A stretch of DNA of 64,000 nt from Blakeslea trispora (Eukaryota; Mucoromycota; Mucoromycetes; Mucorales; Choanephoraceae). Position numbers and translations under genes: made by a program. The notes under the pieces were generated by a model. That model ran no database searches and was not told the origin of the DNA. It saw only the letters and a program-made list of their open reading frames with translations. Shown here one piece after another: positions 46,842 through 59,747 of this stretch. Location of the stretch: NCBI GenBank assembly GCA_025331445.1, contig JAIWNE010000029.1, positions 62,001 to 126,000 of the forward strand, read 5' to 3'. Each line of letters opens with the position of its first letter. Position 1 is the first letter of the stretch.

Positions 46842-49247
46842 TTTGTTTTCTAAGCTAAACTAAGCTTGGTTGTGCGTAAATAAATATAGTTTTTTATAAA
46901 TAGATAATGCAAACTCTTTTCATATAAACAAAAACAAAACAAAAAAAAATAAAGAGAGAGAAAATATTGATTTTTTCTTTGTTTTAAGAAAAGGAGGGAG
47001 GGGGAACAACAAAAGAAAGAGAGAGAGAGAAATACAGAATACAGCTTTAAAAAAAAAAAATTAAAGAACAAGCTTGTGTACGATAAAAATAAATTCCCAA
47101 ATTAAATTATGCGCTCCTTTTTAAAATAAAGATGAACATCCGCTTTCACTCTTTTTTGTTATTTTACCTCTTTTTAAGGGAGAAATATTCTTATTCTGAA
47201 CTGTATGCAACCATAGAAACACACAACGGATACTTTTGAATCTTGGGCTTTTGTTGTCTAAATCAATAGGTTGTCATGGTAACTAATTTAGAAAGCTAAT
47301 ATTTAATCATCAGCACAGTTCTAGCTCATAAGTTTGGAGCATTAATAGCCCAAAAAATTTGCACTACTCTTCTTTTTTACCATGCATGTTGATGTACAGA
47401 CAATACAACTGTGTTACGTTACCTATCTCTTGGTTTAAGAGTAAATCAGCAACAACACAGAAAAAGAGAGAAAAGCTTTTCATATAATATGATTCCTCTA
47501 AAGATCAAACAGTATTTCTTCAGATGGGTTGTAGCTTCATAGTAAGATGATCAAATAAAAACGATACCCTAGAAAATGTATATACCATGTTGAGATCAAT
47601 TGAGGTAAAAAAAAAAGAGCTATTCTATCAGAGATGCAGGGAGTTGTTGTTTGTTCTCTAGATCATGATCTCGAATAATTTCCATTCATGGTAACTACTT
47701 TGAAAAGATACAATAGACAGGTTATCATAGCTAGTAAAATTCAACACTTATCTATTGTATCTTCAAGTTGACTATAGTGTGTCTGTATATCTAATTTGTA
47801 GTTACAATTTCTGGATATATCGATTCAAATACTATTTTTAGGTTTACAGCTCAGTCTTTTTTTTTTTCTTTTGTAACAGCCTCAGGATAATAAAAAACAT
47901 TTCAGGCACATAAGATCACCCTTTTCTGTCTAAGCCTTTGTGCGGAAGAATGGCAATGGCTATCATTGTTTATTCAACGGGAGGACAGGCTGTACGATAC
48001 CTTGAACATAAAGAAAATAAACAGAAAAAAATCCTTCTTTCAACTGAGCCCACCTAGTTTTGTATCGTAAAGTCTTATTGATAGAGTGATGCTTATTTGG
48101 AGAGATTTTGTCAATAAAAAAAAAAACCAAAACAAAAAGAGAGAGAGTTTTACAAGATGACAGTCTGATGATTCAAGCTTTACTTTGATTTCTTGGTGGA
48201 TAAGAAGCATTGTTGTAAACCATATCCTATCCTTGAAGGGGGGAGACCATCCTAATGAGCCTATTGACAGGATGATTGAGATAGTTTAACCTTCTGGCCT
48301 TTATGCTACAGTGACTTGTAACTGGCTCTGTCTTCCACGCTTTTTTTTTCTTTTGGCACGAGTACAATCAAGACAGGAATTAAACCTAGCTTTTCTCATG
48401 AATTTATGATGATGATGGCTGTTGAAATGTGAAGAGAGAAAGAGAGAGAAGATGTGTTTGTTAGCTTACTATCATTCATTTTGCAAGATATAGATGAAAG
48501 CTGTATAATTAAAAAGAAAAAATCATTCATTCATTTCTAACTTGGCATTGTTCGTTTTTAAAAAGCGAGGTCGAATTCGGTACAGTAATCGCTCGATTTA
48601 AGAGTTGTTTGATATAAGAATATATAGAAGCAACCATCCTTTAAGCTTATAGTCGCTTTAAGTGATATAATGGTATTTGATTTAAAGAGTGTATGATATA
48701 AGAATAGCATTTGGCAAGAATATGAACACTCCTAAATAAAGCGACTATTGTAACACCATACAATATTCTCTCTTTTAACAAGCATACGATAAGCAAATGC
48801 ATATTATTTATTGATGCTAGGTTGTTTTTTCGCTGTCAATGAAGCATTTGAAGCAAGGCAAAGGCTCTTAAAATATCAGTGCAGAAAACCAAAAAGTCAC
48901 TATTTATCAAATGTGCAGTGTATAAAATATCAGCATCACAACTCAGACAATGGATCGATTATGATTAGCAACATTTACAATTCTTGTGTATGTTTATGGC
49001 TTTCAAGAGCTATCGAATTCCTTCCCTCTCCATTCAGACAGCCTCAAGCACACACAGACATGATGGCTCAAGTCTTGTTAAAATCATTTTAGCCTTCATT
49101 ACTCCTAATAAACAACAAAATCTAAAGCCATAAAAAAAAATAGAAGAAATTCAACTCACGCTACTTTTTTCTCTTTCTTTCTTTTTGAAATAGTAAGAAA
49201 AGGACTGCCTCTTTTTTTACTCTGCTTCAAACTTATACATCTTTACT
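46842..49247. other. 2.4-kb intergenic region
   Basis: Divergent between the membrane fusion protein (-) and the CK1-like kinase (+). Contains a long purine-rich tract (46925-47050), several short A-tracts and MITE copy B. The plus-strand ORF at 48811-49092 has no domain and no support. Confidence 0.5.
48583..48750. mobile_element. MITE copy B (same family as 24277-24415)
   Basis: 168 bp flanked by TA on both sides. One end starts CAGTAATCGCTCGATTTAAG; the other, reversed, starts CAATAGTCGCTTTATTTAGG and matches the start of copy A for about 40 bp with very few differences. Inside are repeated motifs of the type gatataagaat. Inserted in inverse orientation to copy A. Non-coding. Confidence 0.65.
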
Positions 49248-50851
49248 ATGCGCTTGCCCAAGCAAATATGCGACCACAGATATGAAGTTGGAGAAAGATT
49301 AGGCAGTGGCTCGTTTGGTACCATTTATAAAGGTAAACCAACTCATGCAAAGCATTCTGTTTCTTTTTTTTTTCGTAGCACTTGTTCTGACTTGATCTAT
49401 AGTTATTGAAGTGGCCACAAAAAAAGAATATGCAGCCAAAATAGAAGATAAGAGCGAACATACGCGTCAAATAAAGGAAGAGCGTACTGTCTATCAGAAC
49501 TTACCTGCTGATGCAGTAGGCTATCTCAAACTCAAAGAATATTACTCTGTCTATACCTCTAGCTATCGCTGTCTCATCTTGACTCTTGTTGGCAAAAATT
49601 TAGATAGCTTGATGATGTCGCAGCCTAAACGTAAACTTTCTTTAAAGACAGTGCTCATGATAGGCATTCAATTGGTAAGTCAAGAAGAAAAAGAGAAAAT
49701 GTGTTTGTGACTACAATTGATGCTAATACTTGATTTTTTTTTAAAAAACAGATAGATCGTATCGAAACACTTCATAAAGCTGGTAAATCACACCTTGTTT
49801 TGTTTTCTTGTGTCCATGCATTGACAGTTCTTTATAGGCTTTGTACATCGTGATATTAAGCCAGACAATCTTGCCATGGGTTTGGGTGATGAGTCGCCTA
49901 TATTGTTTATGCTTGATCTTGGTCTCGGAAAGCGATATATTAGTGGCGGCAAACACATTTCTCTCCGTACCGATAAAAGTCTAACGGGTACAGCTCGATA
50001 TGCAAGTATTCGCTCACACAAAGGCTATGGTAAAACAGATTTTCTTATTATTTAAAGCAAGTCTTCTTATGATTTCACCATGTAGAACTTTCACGACGAG
50101 ATGATATGGAATCCATTGCTTATGTCCTAATCTATTTATTACGAGGAAGTCTTCCTTGGCAAGGATACCATTCAATCTATGGAAAATCAAAATACAATCA
50201 AATATTGGATGCTAAGCTCAAGACAAAAACCTCAACGCTCTGTGCTCTGTTGGAACCTCAATTTGGAGAATTTCTAGATTATACTCGAAAAATGGATTTT
50301 ACTGAAGAACCCGATTATGAAAAATGGCGAAAAGTGTTTAGGGAAATGATGGACAAAAAGAGTTACGAATTCGATTATATTTATTGTTGGACTGTAAAGT
50401 ATAGCCTTTTTTTTATTTTATTTTATTGAAAGCTAATGTATTTGCATCTTAGTTACCTACCGATAAGGCCTATTTAGACAAAGAAGCTGCTAAAGAAAAG
50501 GCAAGACAGGAGGCATTGAAGGCAAAGGAGGCGAGACTTAGAAAACTAGCAGCACAAAAGAAGCGAAAAGAAAAGTTGAAGAAAAGAAGAGTTTGGGCAC
50601 CCAACTTCAATGATGATCTGTTCCCTCCTTATATGCCACTATCACAGCGTCGTGCCATTGTTCTTCAACAGATGCAAAAAGGGCCTGTGTTCAGTAACAA
50701 TCCTGTAGTAGACATGCCTCTAAACACATATGATCCTTATTATACTTCATATGAGCCTACACCCTATGCCAATGCATTCGGATTACCACCTTCTGGGCCT
50801 ATGGATCTACCTCCAATGACTCATGATCCGAACTCAATGTACTTATTCTAA
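49248..50851 (+). CDS. casein kinase 1-like protein kinase
   Basis: Serine/threonine kinase of the CK1 group. Exons 49248-49332, 49403-49674, 49752-49782, 49838-50029, 50086-50393, 50453-50851; 428 aa. Starts RYEVGERLGSGSFGTIYK, a CK1-style glycine loop; EYAAKIED supplies the ATP Lys; HRDIKPDN (133-140) is intact; the DFG motif reads DLG (156-158, LDLGLGKRY); GTARYASIRSH and LSRRDDMESI are the CK1 SIN-like hallmark. LPWQGY follows. The tail is distinctive: a Lys/Arg/Ala-rich helix (KEKARQEALKAKEARLRKLA) and a Pro/Tyr-rich end. DLG for DFG is a change but the Asp is kept, so activity is likely. Microexon 3 (31 nt) and the second of two possible acceptors (49837) were used for exon 4. Confidence 0.9.
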
Positions 50852-51564
50852 TGGCTTGTGTGTTTCCATTAAAATAAATCATTCCCCCTCCTCCCTCCCC
50901 TCCCTTCTTTTTTTTTTCTTTGATGTACTCTCAAACCCATTTTTCTAACACTTTTTTTTTCTAAATAACACCTCTCTATTTGCTTAGTTCTTCTCATCCT
51001 CTAGACAAGTCCCATGTAAGTGGACGCTTGATTGCTTGATTCTTTCATGCTAATTGTTCGGATAGCCATCCTATTTATGGCTAAAAGCCTTCCGCCAAAG
51101 TCTAGCAAAGGCTCGAGTCAAAGAATAACTATTGTTATTTATTCCCAATAAGAATGAAGGTGATAACAGGCTAGCTATTTATAAATAGTATTTTGGATAT
51201 TCATTGTTGAAGGCTTATACAGTAGGGATTTGTGTTTGTAACTCTATTCTTGTACGAATACATCAAAACATTCATTGTCTACATCAGTAATACAAAATTT
51301 ACCATTGAAAACAAAAGGAGAAGAACACAAAATAAGTGTAATAAAACAGCGTTCAGGCAAACCAATTCCAGGCATTAAAATAGAATAAAAAAAAAACGTC
51401 AAATTTCTTTGCGATAGTTAAAATAAGGAAAACGAGCATTGACCTTGCACATCATTTAAACAATGAAAACCGAAATAGCGAAATTCAGAAAACCGGTCTA
51501 GTGTGTTGCTATAGAAGAATCTAGGCATTCACAAGATGTTTGAATGAAAAAGTGTAAAGAAATC

Positions 51565-51595
<31 letters not shown>

Positions 51596-51863
51596 GCTTG
51601 TTGTAGTTGGTGTGACAATCTAACTTAATATTTGATTCGCTGATCAAAAGATACTCACTGTTAGGCCGGTACAACATCAATTCATGTCTTGTACCATCTT
51701 TTGTCTCTTTTTCATTAAAAAAAAAAAATACAATAAATAGCTTACAGCTTTTTTTTTTTCCTCTTTTTTCCTCTTTTTTCTTATCCCTTTTTTCTCTTTT
51801 ATTTATCTCCCTCTCTCACTTCTCCAATCCTTTTCAACATTTCTACACTCCTTTCTTTAACCA
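50852..51863. other. intergenic
   Basis: 3' side of the kinase gene and promoter side of the small 51864 gene, which is strongly T/C-rich (51740-51860). Contains the T28 run. No gene. Confidence 0.5.
51565..51592. repeat. 28-T homopolymer
   Basis: Uninterrupted 28-nt T run, among the two longest in the window, about 270 bp upstream of the gene at 51864. May be a retrotransposed poly(A) relic or slippage product. Confidence 0.9.
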
Positions 51864-52307
51864 ATGAATCACGACTTAAACAACAATACCAAATCATTAA
51901 AACGTAAACTCACCACCAAGAGTGTTCAATTCGCCTCAGAGATTATTGTGCTGGAAACATATTCTGCTGACGAATACGATCGTTCAAACTTTCTCTCATC
52001 ATCTACATTGTATAAAATCAATCCCAAACTGAAGCCTCAATTGACCTTGGATATCCCTTGTTTAATTCAAGACAATGAAGATTCTGTTTCAAGCGCAGAA
52101 AACAGCCCTAGTTCGCCCAATCTATCTTCTTTAGCTGATCACTATTTTCATCCACAACAAAGAAAAAAGAAGAAGGTGCAATTATCTATAAACACAAGCA
52201 TTTGCTCAGATCCCTTATTTTTCTCTGGTTTGTCGACAAACTATAAAAATGATACCACAGAAACTGACGCGAATGACTTCTTGGTACCTGCTTCTGCTGT
52301 TCTTTAA
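51864..52307 (+). CDS. small protein with RVxF-type and EYDR motifs
   Basis: Intronless, 147 aa, no signal peptide or membrane segment. Near the N-terminus SLKRKLTTKSVQFASEIIVL contains K-S-V-Q-F, an RVxF-like docking sequence of protein phosphatase 1 partners, followed by ETYSADEYDRS, a motif seen in several fungal proteins whose function I do not know. The rest is Ser/Asn/Thr-rich with one basic stretch (PQQRKKKKVQLS). The promoter carries a long pyrimidine tract immediately upstream of the ATG, common for expressed fungal genes. PP1 binding is inferred from the motif alone. Confidence 0.6.
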   Translation: MNHDLNNNTKSLKRKLTTKSVQFASEIIVLETYSADEYDRSNFLSSSTLYKINPKLKPQLTLDIPCLIQDNEDSVSSAENSPSSPNLSSLADHYFHPQQRKKKKVQLSINTSICSDPLFFSGLSTNYKNDTTETDANDFLVPASAVL

Positions 52308-55070
52308 CACCTGAAGTTTGTGACACAATCACTATAAAAAGAGTTCTACAATGAGCCTAAACTTTTATGATTATTTATATCTATATTTAACACACAGAAG
52401 ACTTTCTCTTTTTGTTATATCTATACTATATATTATATAATAAAGAAAACAATTGCTATTTTTTGTTTTTTTTTTGGTCAATCATAGAGAAAATGGCATT
52501 CGACATAAGCATTTACTGTCTCTCTTTTTTTTTTTTTATTCTTGAAAAGAATAAGGTTTTATTAATACTATGACTGAGACATAAACACTGCTTAAAATAG
52601 ATATCTAGTCTGATGTTAATTGTGGAGCTTTTTTTTTTGGGAAAGAAAAAAGAAAAGACAGTTTGGTCAAGTATATCTTGAATAGTTTTATCTGTTGCAA
52701 CTATCTACAAGTGTAATTTGCACTGGAGGAGGGGGGGGGTCGCTACATTGATTTCATTGTTCTTGACAATTGCAGCACTTGAGAATTAAGTTTTGATTGG
52801 TTGCTTTGTATTCTATTTGATCCTATCTTGTCACTCTTCTTTTTGTCTAATGATTCCAATCTAAGCAATGAGTTTTCCCTTTAAGAAATTACACAAGCTA
52901 TAGTTTGTGTTTCACATATAAAACCATCGAGTTGACAGCAGCATATGACCATCAGAGAAATATTATGTAGCCTAGCATTCATTCAGCACTTTCAGTTACA
53001 TTCCGACATAAGCAATATCTTTTTTTTTGGGGGGGGGGGCTTGATGTCTATAGAGACATCATTATCCGGTATCTTGCTCCATTCATTTTGGTCAAAACTA
53101 ATTTATATTTTTGTTGATAGGTGACAAACTAATAGCCGAATGTAACTATAGATATAAAATGTGTTCTGTAATAACCTCTCTATCAAATGCATCCGAAATG
53201 ATTTCTTTTATCTTGTTTAGTATCCTTATGGTACCTCAAAACTAAGACGTCTTGATCACAAAAAAAATACATTCAAAATTCTCTTCTTTAAATATCAAGT
53301 AAGTTCAATGTCGTCAAGTAGGTTATACATGGTACACAACATGTTTATGTTGGCAGGAAGACAATTCAAGCATTACATGCCAATCATTATCTCGAGACTT
53401 TGTTTTTTTTCTAAAGAACAAGCATGTTTGTTGCTATCGTTTCTTACAACAGTGTCCGGCTAATAGTTTACCATAGTAACAAATATAGATGTTTAGTTTT
53501 TCAAGCTCCTTTTAAGAGGCAAAAATAAAATAAAACAAAGCTACTTTATAAATAACCAGCTAGTTTTTTTTTTAATTGAAGTTCGGAACACTCTATCATC
53601 TATTGGTTCATCCTGTCCGTCGCCCACGTTCCTTCCACAATATCCCTTGCACTATCCGTTAGCCCGCCATATGCATGATTCTCTACAGACTTGATTACTT
53701 TCAACGTTAAAAGATCCTGCCTTTTCCATCAAATCATCTAAAGCAAACCCCCTTGATTGGTTGCATTTCTCTGTCTCTCATCTTACCTGATATGACAACA
53801 TCTAGCTAGTCATTCCCTGTCACGTTTTTATATATAACTTTCAGCAGACAATCTCTCTCATCTCAATCTGTCTCAGGCAAGTTTGTGTGCCCAATTGGTA
53901 AATGCAATTTCATATATTTATAGACTGGAAAGAATGATACTATTCATATACAAAATAAACGTGGTCATATCAAATCTTGATATACAAACGTCATCTCCTT
54001 TATTTATTTTTTACTGAGATTTGCAAGACCTTTCTATTTGATCTTTATTTAGAAAAAAAATTACCTGCAAGATCAGTTTTTTTTTTTTGTGTATCTGTTT
54101 AGAAAGCAACAATGAATTGATCGGCGAACAGCCAAGTTTATATGCACCTTTATTATTGTTTACTGTTACTCAATACCCCCCAAATAAGAAATAGCTGTTA
54201 TACGATTTGATTGTCAAGAAGGCCAGAATATTTTCTATTGAGTCTTCCATCTATTTTCAAGTGCCCCCCTCGGTTAGACTTGTTAAAGAGCTGTTGGATT
54301 TCATATTCAGATGCCATCTGCGATATTGTGGGTAACACTAGAGCATTTCATAAAGACAGACATGCTTTGTAATCCTCTTTTTTTTGTTTGTCCAAATAAA
54401 TTGACTTGTTTGCGACACACTATCTATTTGAGAAAATAATAATAGCGATCATAATGAAAGAAAAAAAAAGAGAGAAAGAGTCTAGTCCTTATCATACTTA
54501 ACAGATGTGTTATTCGTAAATATATAGAAAAAAGCAATGATGAATGATGCAACAGAGCTAGTTGGAACATATTTTCAAATTAAACGCTTTTGTCAAAAAA
54601 AAAAAAGTCTACACAATACACATTTGTATAGAATACATTCAATCAATTAAAATAGCTATAAACAAAAAGAGAGAGAGAGAAAATCTATTGGTCAAAGAGG
54701 CAGCTTCATAATTGGATAAATCAAGCCCTGGCAGGTACCAAAGTTGACTGATTCAATGATCATACAATGACTCAACCACGGCTATTGAAGCAGTCATCAA
54801 ATGACGCCTATTGTCATACTATCGATTTTCTTTGAATAAAAAAAAAAGAGAGGCACTGCTCTATCAACAAAGAAGTAAGCTCTAGCAGAAGGTGAATAGT
54901 CTTGACGGAAAGAAGGAAAAATCCCAGACGTTTTTTTTGTATCATTAAAACCTGCAACTTTATGAGTGAATTGGCTTTTAAAAAAAAAAGGACACTAAAA
55001 TTTCATTTCTCTTTTCTCTCTTTTTCAAAAAGAAAAACCATTGGACTGATAGTCCTATCAAAGGCGAAAT
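52308..55070. other. 2.8-kb intergenic region
   Basis: AT-rich with a poly-G run (53030-53039) and A/T homopolymers. I see no gene, RNA gene or element. The end near 54960-55070 is NAD kinase promoter side. Confidence 0.5.
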
Positions 55071-57116
55071 ATGTCATTGACTGTAGATACTGCAAGCCTA
55101 AATCCTGAGGAAGCTGTGCAGGGCTTACGTACTTCTCGCCCAGACTGTTTATCAAATACAGCTGAAGCTGTACGTGAAGTATCAAAGAAAATTGGTAACT
55201 TTAGCATTCTCTCTCTTTTTTTCTTTCTTTCTTTGGTTATCCCCCCCTTTTTACTTTTGTTGTAACGCGTTTTTATGCTAGGAAAGGCCAAGGTCAAATG
55301 GGATAATCCAAAGACTGTCATGATAATTACAAAACCAGGAGATGCTTCCTTGATAGACTTTACTCGAGATCTAGTACTTTGGTTCATGAGATCTTCAAAG
55401 GCCTTTGACGGTGTGAAAGTGTAAAGCATACCAACTGGAATGCCATAAGAATATTGTTTTTGACATCGCCACCCATAGATTCATAGACGAAAAGCTAAAG
55501 AGTGCAAAAAAGTTCAAATACAACAAGGTACTAAAAGTTTATCCAGAAACTCAAGAGCGACTTCATTTTTGGACTCCAGAGTTATGTGCCACCCAACCAA
55601 AGATGTTTGATTTTGTTGTTACTGTAAGAAAAAAAAAGGGAGCGCAATTCATGATTGAAAACTCATTTCATTGATTTCAGCTTGGAGGTGATGGTACTGT
55701 ACTATTTGCTTCCTGGTTATTCCAAACATATGCACCACCAGTCATCTCTTTGCAGTTGGGCTCACTCGGTTTCTTGACACACTTTGACTTTGAAAAGTTT
55801 GATCTTTATCTCACTCAAATCATGGAGAGCGGTATGCGCGTTAACTTGAGAGGCAGACTGACGTGTACTGTTTACAGAAGAGTAGAAAATGAAGCTGATT
55901 GTCAAAACAAGTCAATACAGTTACGCAACGTCCAACGCAATCCAGCAACTGGCAAACTCAAAGTGGGCGATTGGTGTTCTGAAAACAAAAAGAAATTTGG
56001 AGAAGTAGATGGTGAAGACTTGGACAATCAAGACGAGATAGAAGACGGATTTGCTGAAACAAGACAGATGCCTTGTTTTACCACTGTACCTGTGGAGAAA
56101 TACCAAGTCATCAATGATTTGGTGGTTGATAGAGGACCAAGTCCCTATATGAGTCTGTTGGAATTGTTTGGTGATAATAAGCACTTGACAACAGTACAAG
56201 CAGATGGTTTGGCTATTTCTACACCTACTGGTAGTACAGCTTATTCGGTATGAGATAGAGACAAAACAAAATCCCCCCCTCCTCTTTCTAAACCTTATTG
56301 ATAGCTTTCTGCAGGCGGCTCATTAACACATCCTGATATACATGCTACTTTGATCACACCTATTTGTCCACACACGCTTTCTTTTAGACCTACCTTAGTA
56401 CCAGATTCGATGGAGCTGCGTATCTGTGTTCCTTATAATTCAAGAAATACAGCTTGGGTCAGTTTTGATGGACGTGGGCGAGTTGAATTAAAGCGTAAGT
56501 GTAGAGTCTCTTTCATAAATGCATCTCTATTTACACTACTGTCCTTTATTTATTTAATTGATTAGAGGGTGATCATGTCAAGATTACAGCGTCCAAATAT
56601 TCATTCCCTACTGTATGTAAAGATGATCAAACAACCGATTGGTTTAATTCACTCTGCAAATGCTTGCATTGGAACAAACGTCAACGTCAAAAGTCTTTTG
56701 CTATTGTGGAATCAAATCATGGTGTTACCAAAAGTAATTCCTCAACACCCAAAAGTAGTTACAGCAATCTATCTATGCCCCTTAATAACGATACCCATCA
56801 TCATCACCGAAAACCTTCCACCGTTCATTCAAGCCGCTCATCTTCCCCTCCTTCACAAAAGCGATCTCCTAATAATCATGAAGCACATGGGCCTTTTTCA
56901 GACAGAATTCCGGATGAAGTATTTGCCATGTTTATAGAAGACAATCGACAAGAGGATTTGGATGACATGGAGGATGATTACATAGCAGACAATGGGGCTA
57001 TGTTTGAGATATCATCTGACGAAGATGATGCATCTACATGCGAAGACTTTATTGGCTGGACAGATCGAGAAATCCTTAGTGCGCGCTCTGTTGAAAGTAT
57101 ATCGCAATTGAGGTAA
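55071..57116 (+). CDS. ATP-NAD kinase
   Basis: Phosphorylates NAD(H) to NADP(H). Exons 55071-55194, 55282-55420, 55479-55623, 55681-56247, 56305-56494, 56566-57116; 571 aa. Exon 2 carries the fold start (WDNPKTVMIITKPGD), then FVVTLGGDGTVLFA with the GGDGT catalytic/ATP loop (138-142), GSLGFLTHF, VVDRGPSPYM, DGLAISTPTGSTAYSLSAGG and PDSMELRICVPYNSR; all are in family order. Two features differ from compact enzymes: an acidic insert (GEVDGEDLDNQDEIEDG, about 250-270) and a roughly 170-residue C-terminal tail, Ser/His-rich then acidic (DDMEDDYIADNGAMFEISSD). No targeting peptide, so cytosolic. It converges on the KIN-like kinase. Confidence 0.94.
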
Positions 57117-57292
57117 TCATGAAATGAGTGTGTCTAGGGCATGATTTTTATTGTATAGATATCAAATAGTACATAAATAAAAAAAAAGAAAATATGCGGT
57201 ATATACGTGTATATGAATATAGATGTATGTATATGTATGTATGATAAAAAAAAATGAGGTTGTTTCTTGTGGATAATCAGGCTATGCATGCA

Positions 57293-59747
57293 TTAGCGTC
57301 CAATTTTTCCGTCTAAAGCCATGACTCCAGCTACCCAGCCGCCAGCCATTTTGAAGACCGTGTTTGAGCCTTGCGATTTAGAGAATCTCAAATTGATTCT
57401 ATCCGTCTTCTTTTTGTGCGACTCTATCTCGATAGTAAATTTAGCCATGCCTTCCTTGTGTTTCCGTTTGTTCATCTGTTGCTGTGGCTTTGTGATGGTT
57501 GTTGTTTCATCTAGAGAATGGCGAGGCTTGCTTCTGCCAAAAAAGGAGGTTGTCATGGAAGACGTTAGCTGAGACAAGAGTGGTAGCGAGAGACGCTTGT
57601 AATGACGTGTATGGGTCGTGCTTGATGATTCATCGGTTGTGGTACCAACACTACTTGTTTGACTTTGCTTTCGGCTTTGTCTGTTGGATGGTGGTGGTGG
57701 TACTGTGGCCATAGGGGTAGCTGAAGTTAAGGTGGTTGAGGAAGCTGTACTATTGGCTGATTTCTTGGGTTCACTTCTTAGTGTGAGCACACATTCGAGT
57801 GAAACAGGAGAGTGCTGAACATAAGTAATGCCCATCAGCTGACACGTCTGTTTTAAAAGTGCCATGATTTCTCGGCTGCATCTCTTCTCAAACAGGATGC
57901 TATCATTTTCAAAAGGTGCCTCATGACTGTCTTCAATAGCACTACTTAAAGAGCTTGAGCTAGATGTTGTCAATGAAGGGGGCCGAGAAGATGTATTGTT
58001 CTGATAGCTGCCAATCTGAAAATGGTACACTCGGTCTTTGGTGATTCGATGAACGATTTCTGTCAAAGATCGATTGGGTTTTTTTTGGTTTGAGGAAAAA
58101 ATGGATTTCAAATCAGCTGATTGCAGGTCCCAGCGCTCAACAGACTTGATCCTTAAGCGCCGAGCACGTGACCTTATGGACTGTAATAGTTCAGATCGCA
58201 ACAATTCCACGTTTTGTATGTGCTGACCGGCTGATATCATTGAATGTGTTGATCCTGCCTTTGTTGTGTAATAATTGGATGAATTGATCGGATGATAAAT
58301 TACTGTTCGCTTTACTTTGTTTGGATTTTGAGCATCAAACTCAAGATCTCTCATGAACTGTTTCCGATTCTTTTCTTCCCTCTGTTCCTTTTCCTCCTCA
58401 GCCATTGTTTCCTCATAGATTGTCTTGGGAGAGCTCGATAGAGGACATGGTATTTTTCCATTGTCTGTCAGCCAAGGATCGTCCTTCAATACCTGTCTTA
58501 ATGTCATTCGCTTTCTTCTGTCTACCTGAAGGCATTTCCGGATAGTCGCCTGCAGATCTGAACTTAACGTGTTTGGCATTGGGAAATTACATTTGCATAC
58601 ATCCCTTTTTAGTTCTCCTACAGCTATCAACGTGGCAAATGATAAAAATAGAAAGAAAAAAAAAAGGGAGAAGAATAAGTCCTGTCAGTGCATGCTGAAA
58701 TAAGAGATGAACACCACACTTACTATGTGCATGCGCAAATGGTTCAAACCCAGCAGTCATGCGAAACAAAGTAATGCCGAGACACCAACAGTCTACTTCA
58801 GGTCCATAATATTTTTGTCCTGTAATGATTTCTGGACTGTAGTAGAGCATAGAACCTTATTTGACAAATAACAAAAAGAAAAAAAAAGGTGAGAAAACTA
58901 CAAAAGAAAAAAAAAAGGGACTTTTCTGTGTGTCTACATTACCACATATCGTACGTAACCGTTGAAGACCGTACCGGTTTCCTAGACCAAAGTCGGCTAA
59001 TTTTGTCTTTCCATCCGGTGTTATAAGGATATTTGGTGTCTGTAAGCATGCAGGACACAAAATTGCTTGTTTAGAATCATATTTTATAATTTAAAACCTT
59101 ATTTTCTCTTTTTTTTTAATCTATACCTTTAAGTCACGATGCACAACCCATTTACGGTGACAAAAATCTACTGCAGTAACTAGTTGTCTAAATAGCTGAC
59201 GCGCTTCATCTTCATCCAATGCTCCTTTATTCTTCTTTTGTAGATATTCATCAAGATTGCATCCAGGCACATATTCCATAACCAAGAACAATGAATCACA
59301 GCTTTCATAGGTTTCGTTTAACTGGACAATTGATTCATGCTGTAAGATTTCCATCAAACTGATTTCTCTCACCAATCTTGACATCACTCTATAGTCGTGT
59401 GCTTGTTTGTCGATGATCTATACCATATAAGTTTTCCTGTCCAACAAAAAGGATATAATTCTTTTTACCTTAATAGCAACTTGTTGTTGAGTTTCTAAAT
59501 GTTGTGCGAGCATCACTCTACTGAACTTTCCACTTCCCAAAGGCTTGATAAATTCATAAGGGCCTATACCATTTAGACAGCTATCTTGATTGTTCGCAGT
59601 AATGGTTGATGCTGTATTGGTTGATGACTGTCTTTCAACTTGAGGCTTTTTGTTGTTTGCTTCTGTTGGATCGTTTTTTAGATCTTTTTTTGACTGCCTT
59701 TTCTGTTGTCTTCCAGATGTTGCATGTTTTTTGAGTGAAGCAATCAT
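57293..59747 (-). CDS. KIN1/MARK-like serine/threonine kinase with KA1-type C-terminus
   Basis: CAMKL-group kinase, related to yeast Kin1/Kin4 and animal MARK, usually acting on polarity or septation. Exons 59747-59469, 59417-59127, 59039-58943, 58855-58724, 58623-57293; 709 aa. Catalytic Lys93 (VAIK), HRDLK (186-190), DFG (206-208), then ICGSMLYYSPEII with SPE instead of APE, and DCWCLG. The region after the kinase (about 310-560) is Ser/Thr/Lys-rich. The last 110 residues (LECVLTLRSEPKKSANSTAS..., TIEIESHKKKTDRINLRFSK, GGWVAGVMALDGKIGR) look like a KA1 membrane-binding domain interrupted by an insert. The start at 59747 (MIASLKKHAT) is preferred over an upstream Met that would prepend a poly-Phe stretch. 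Confidence 0.88.

Noticed and set aside
48811..49092. Plus-strand ORF of 93 residues
   Set aside because: No recognisable domain, low-complexity composition, no splice partners; beside a MITE.
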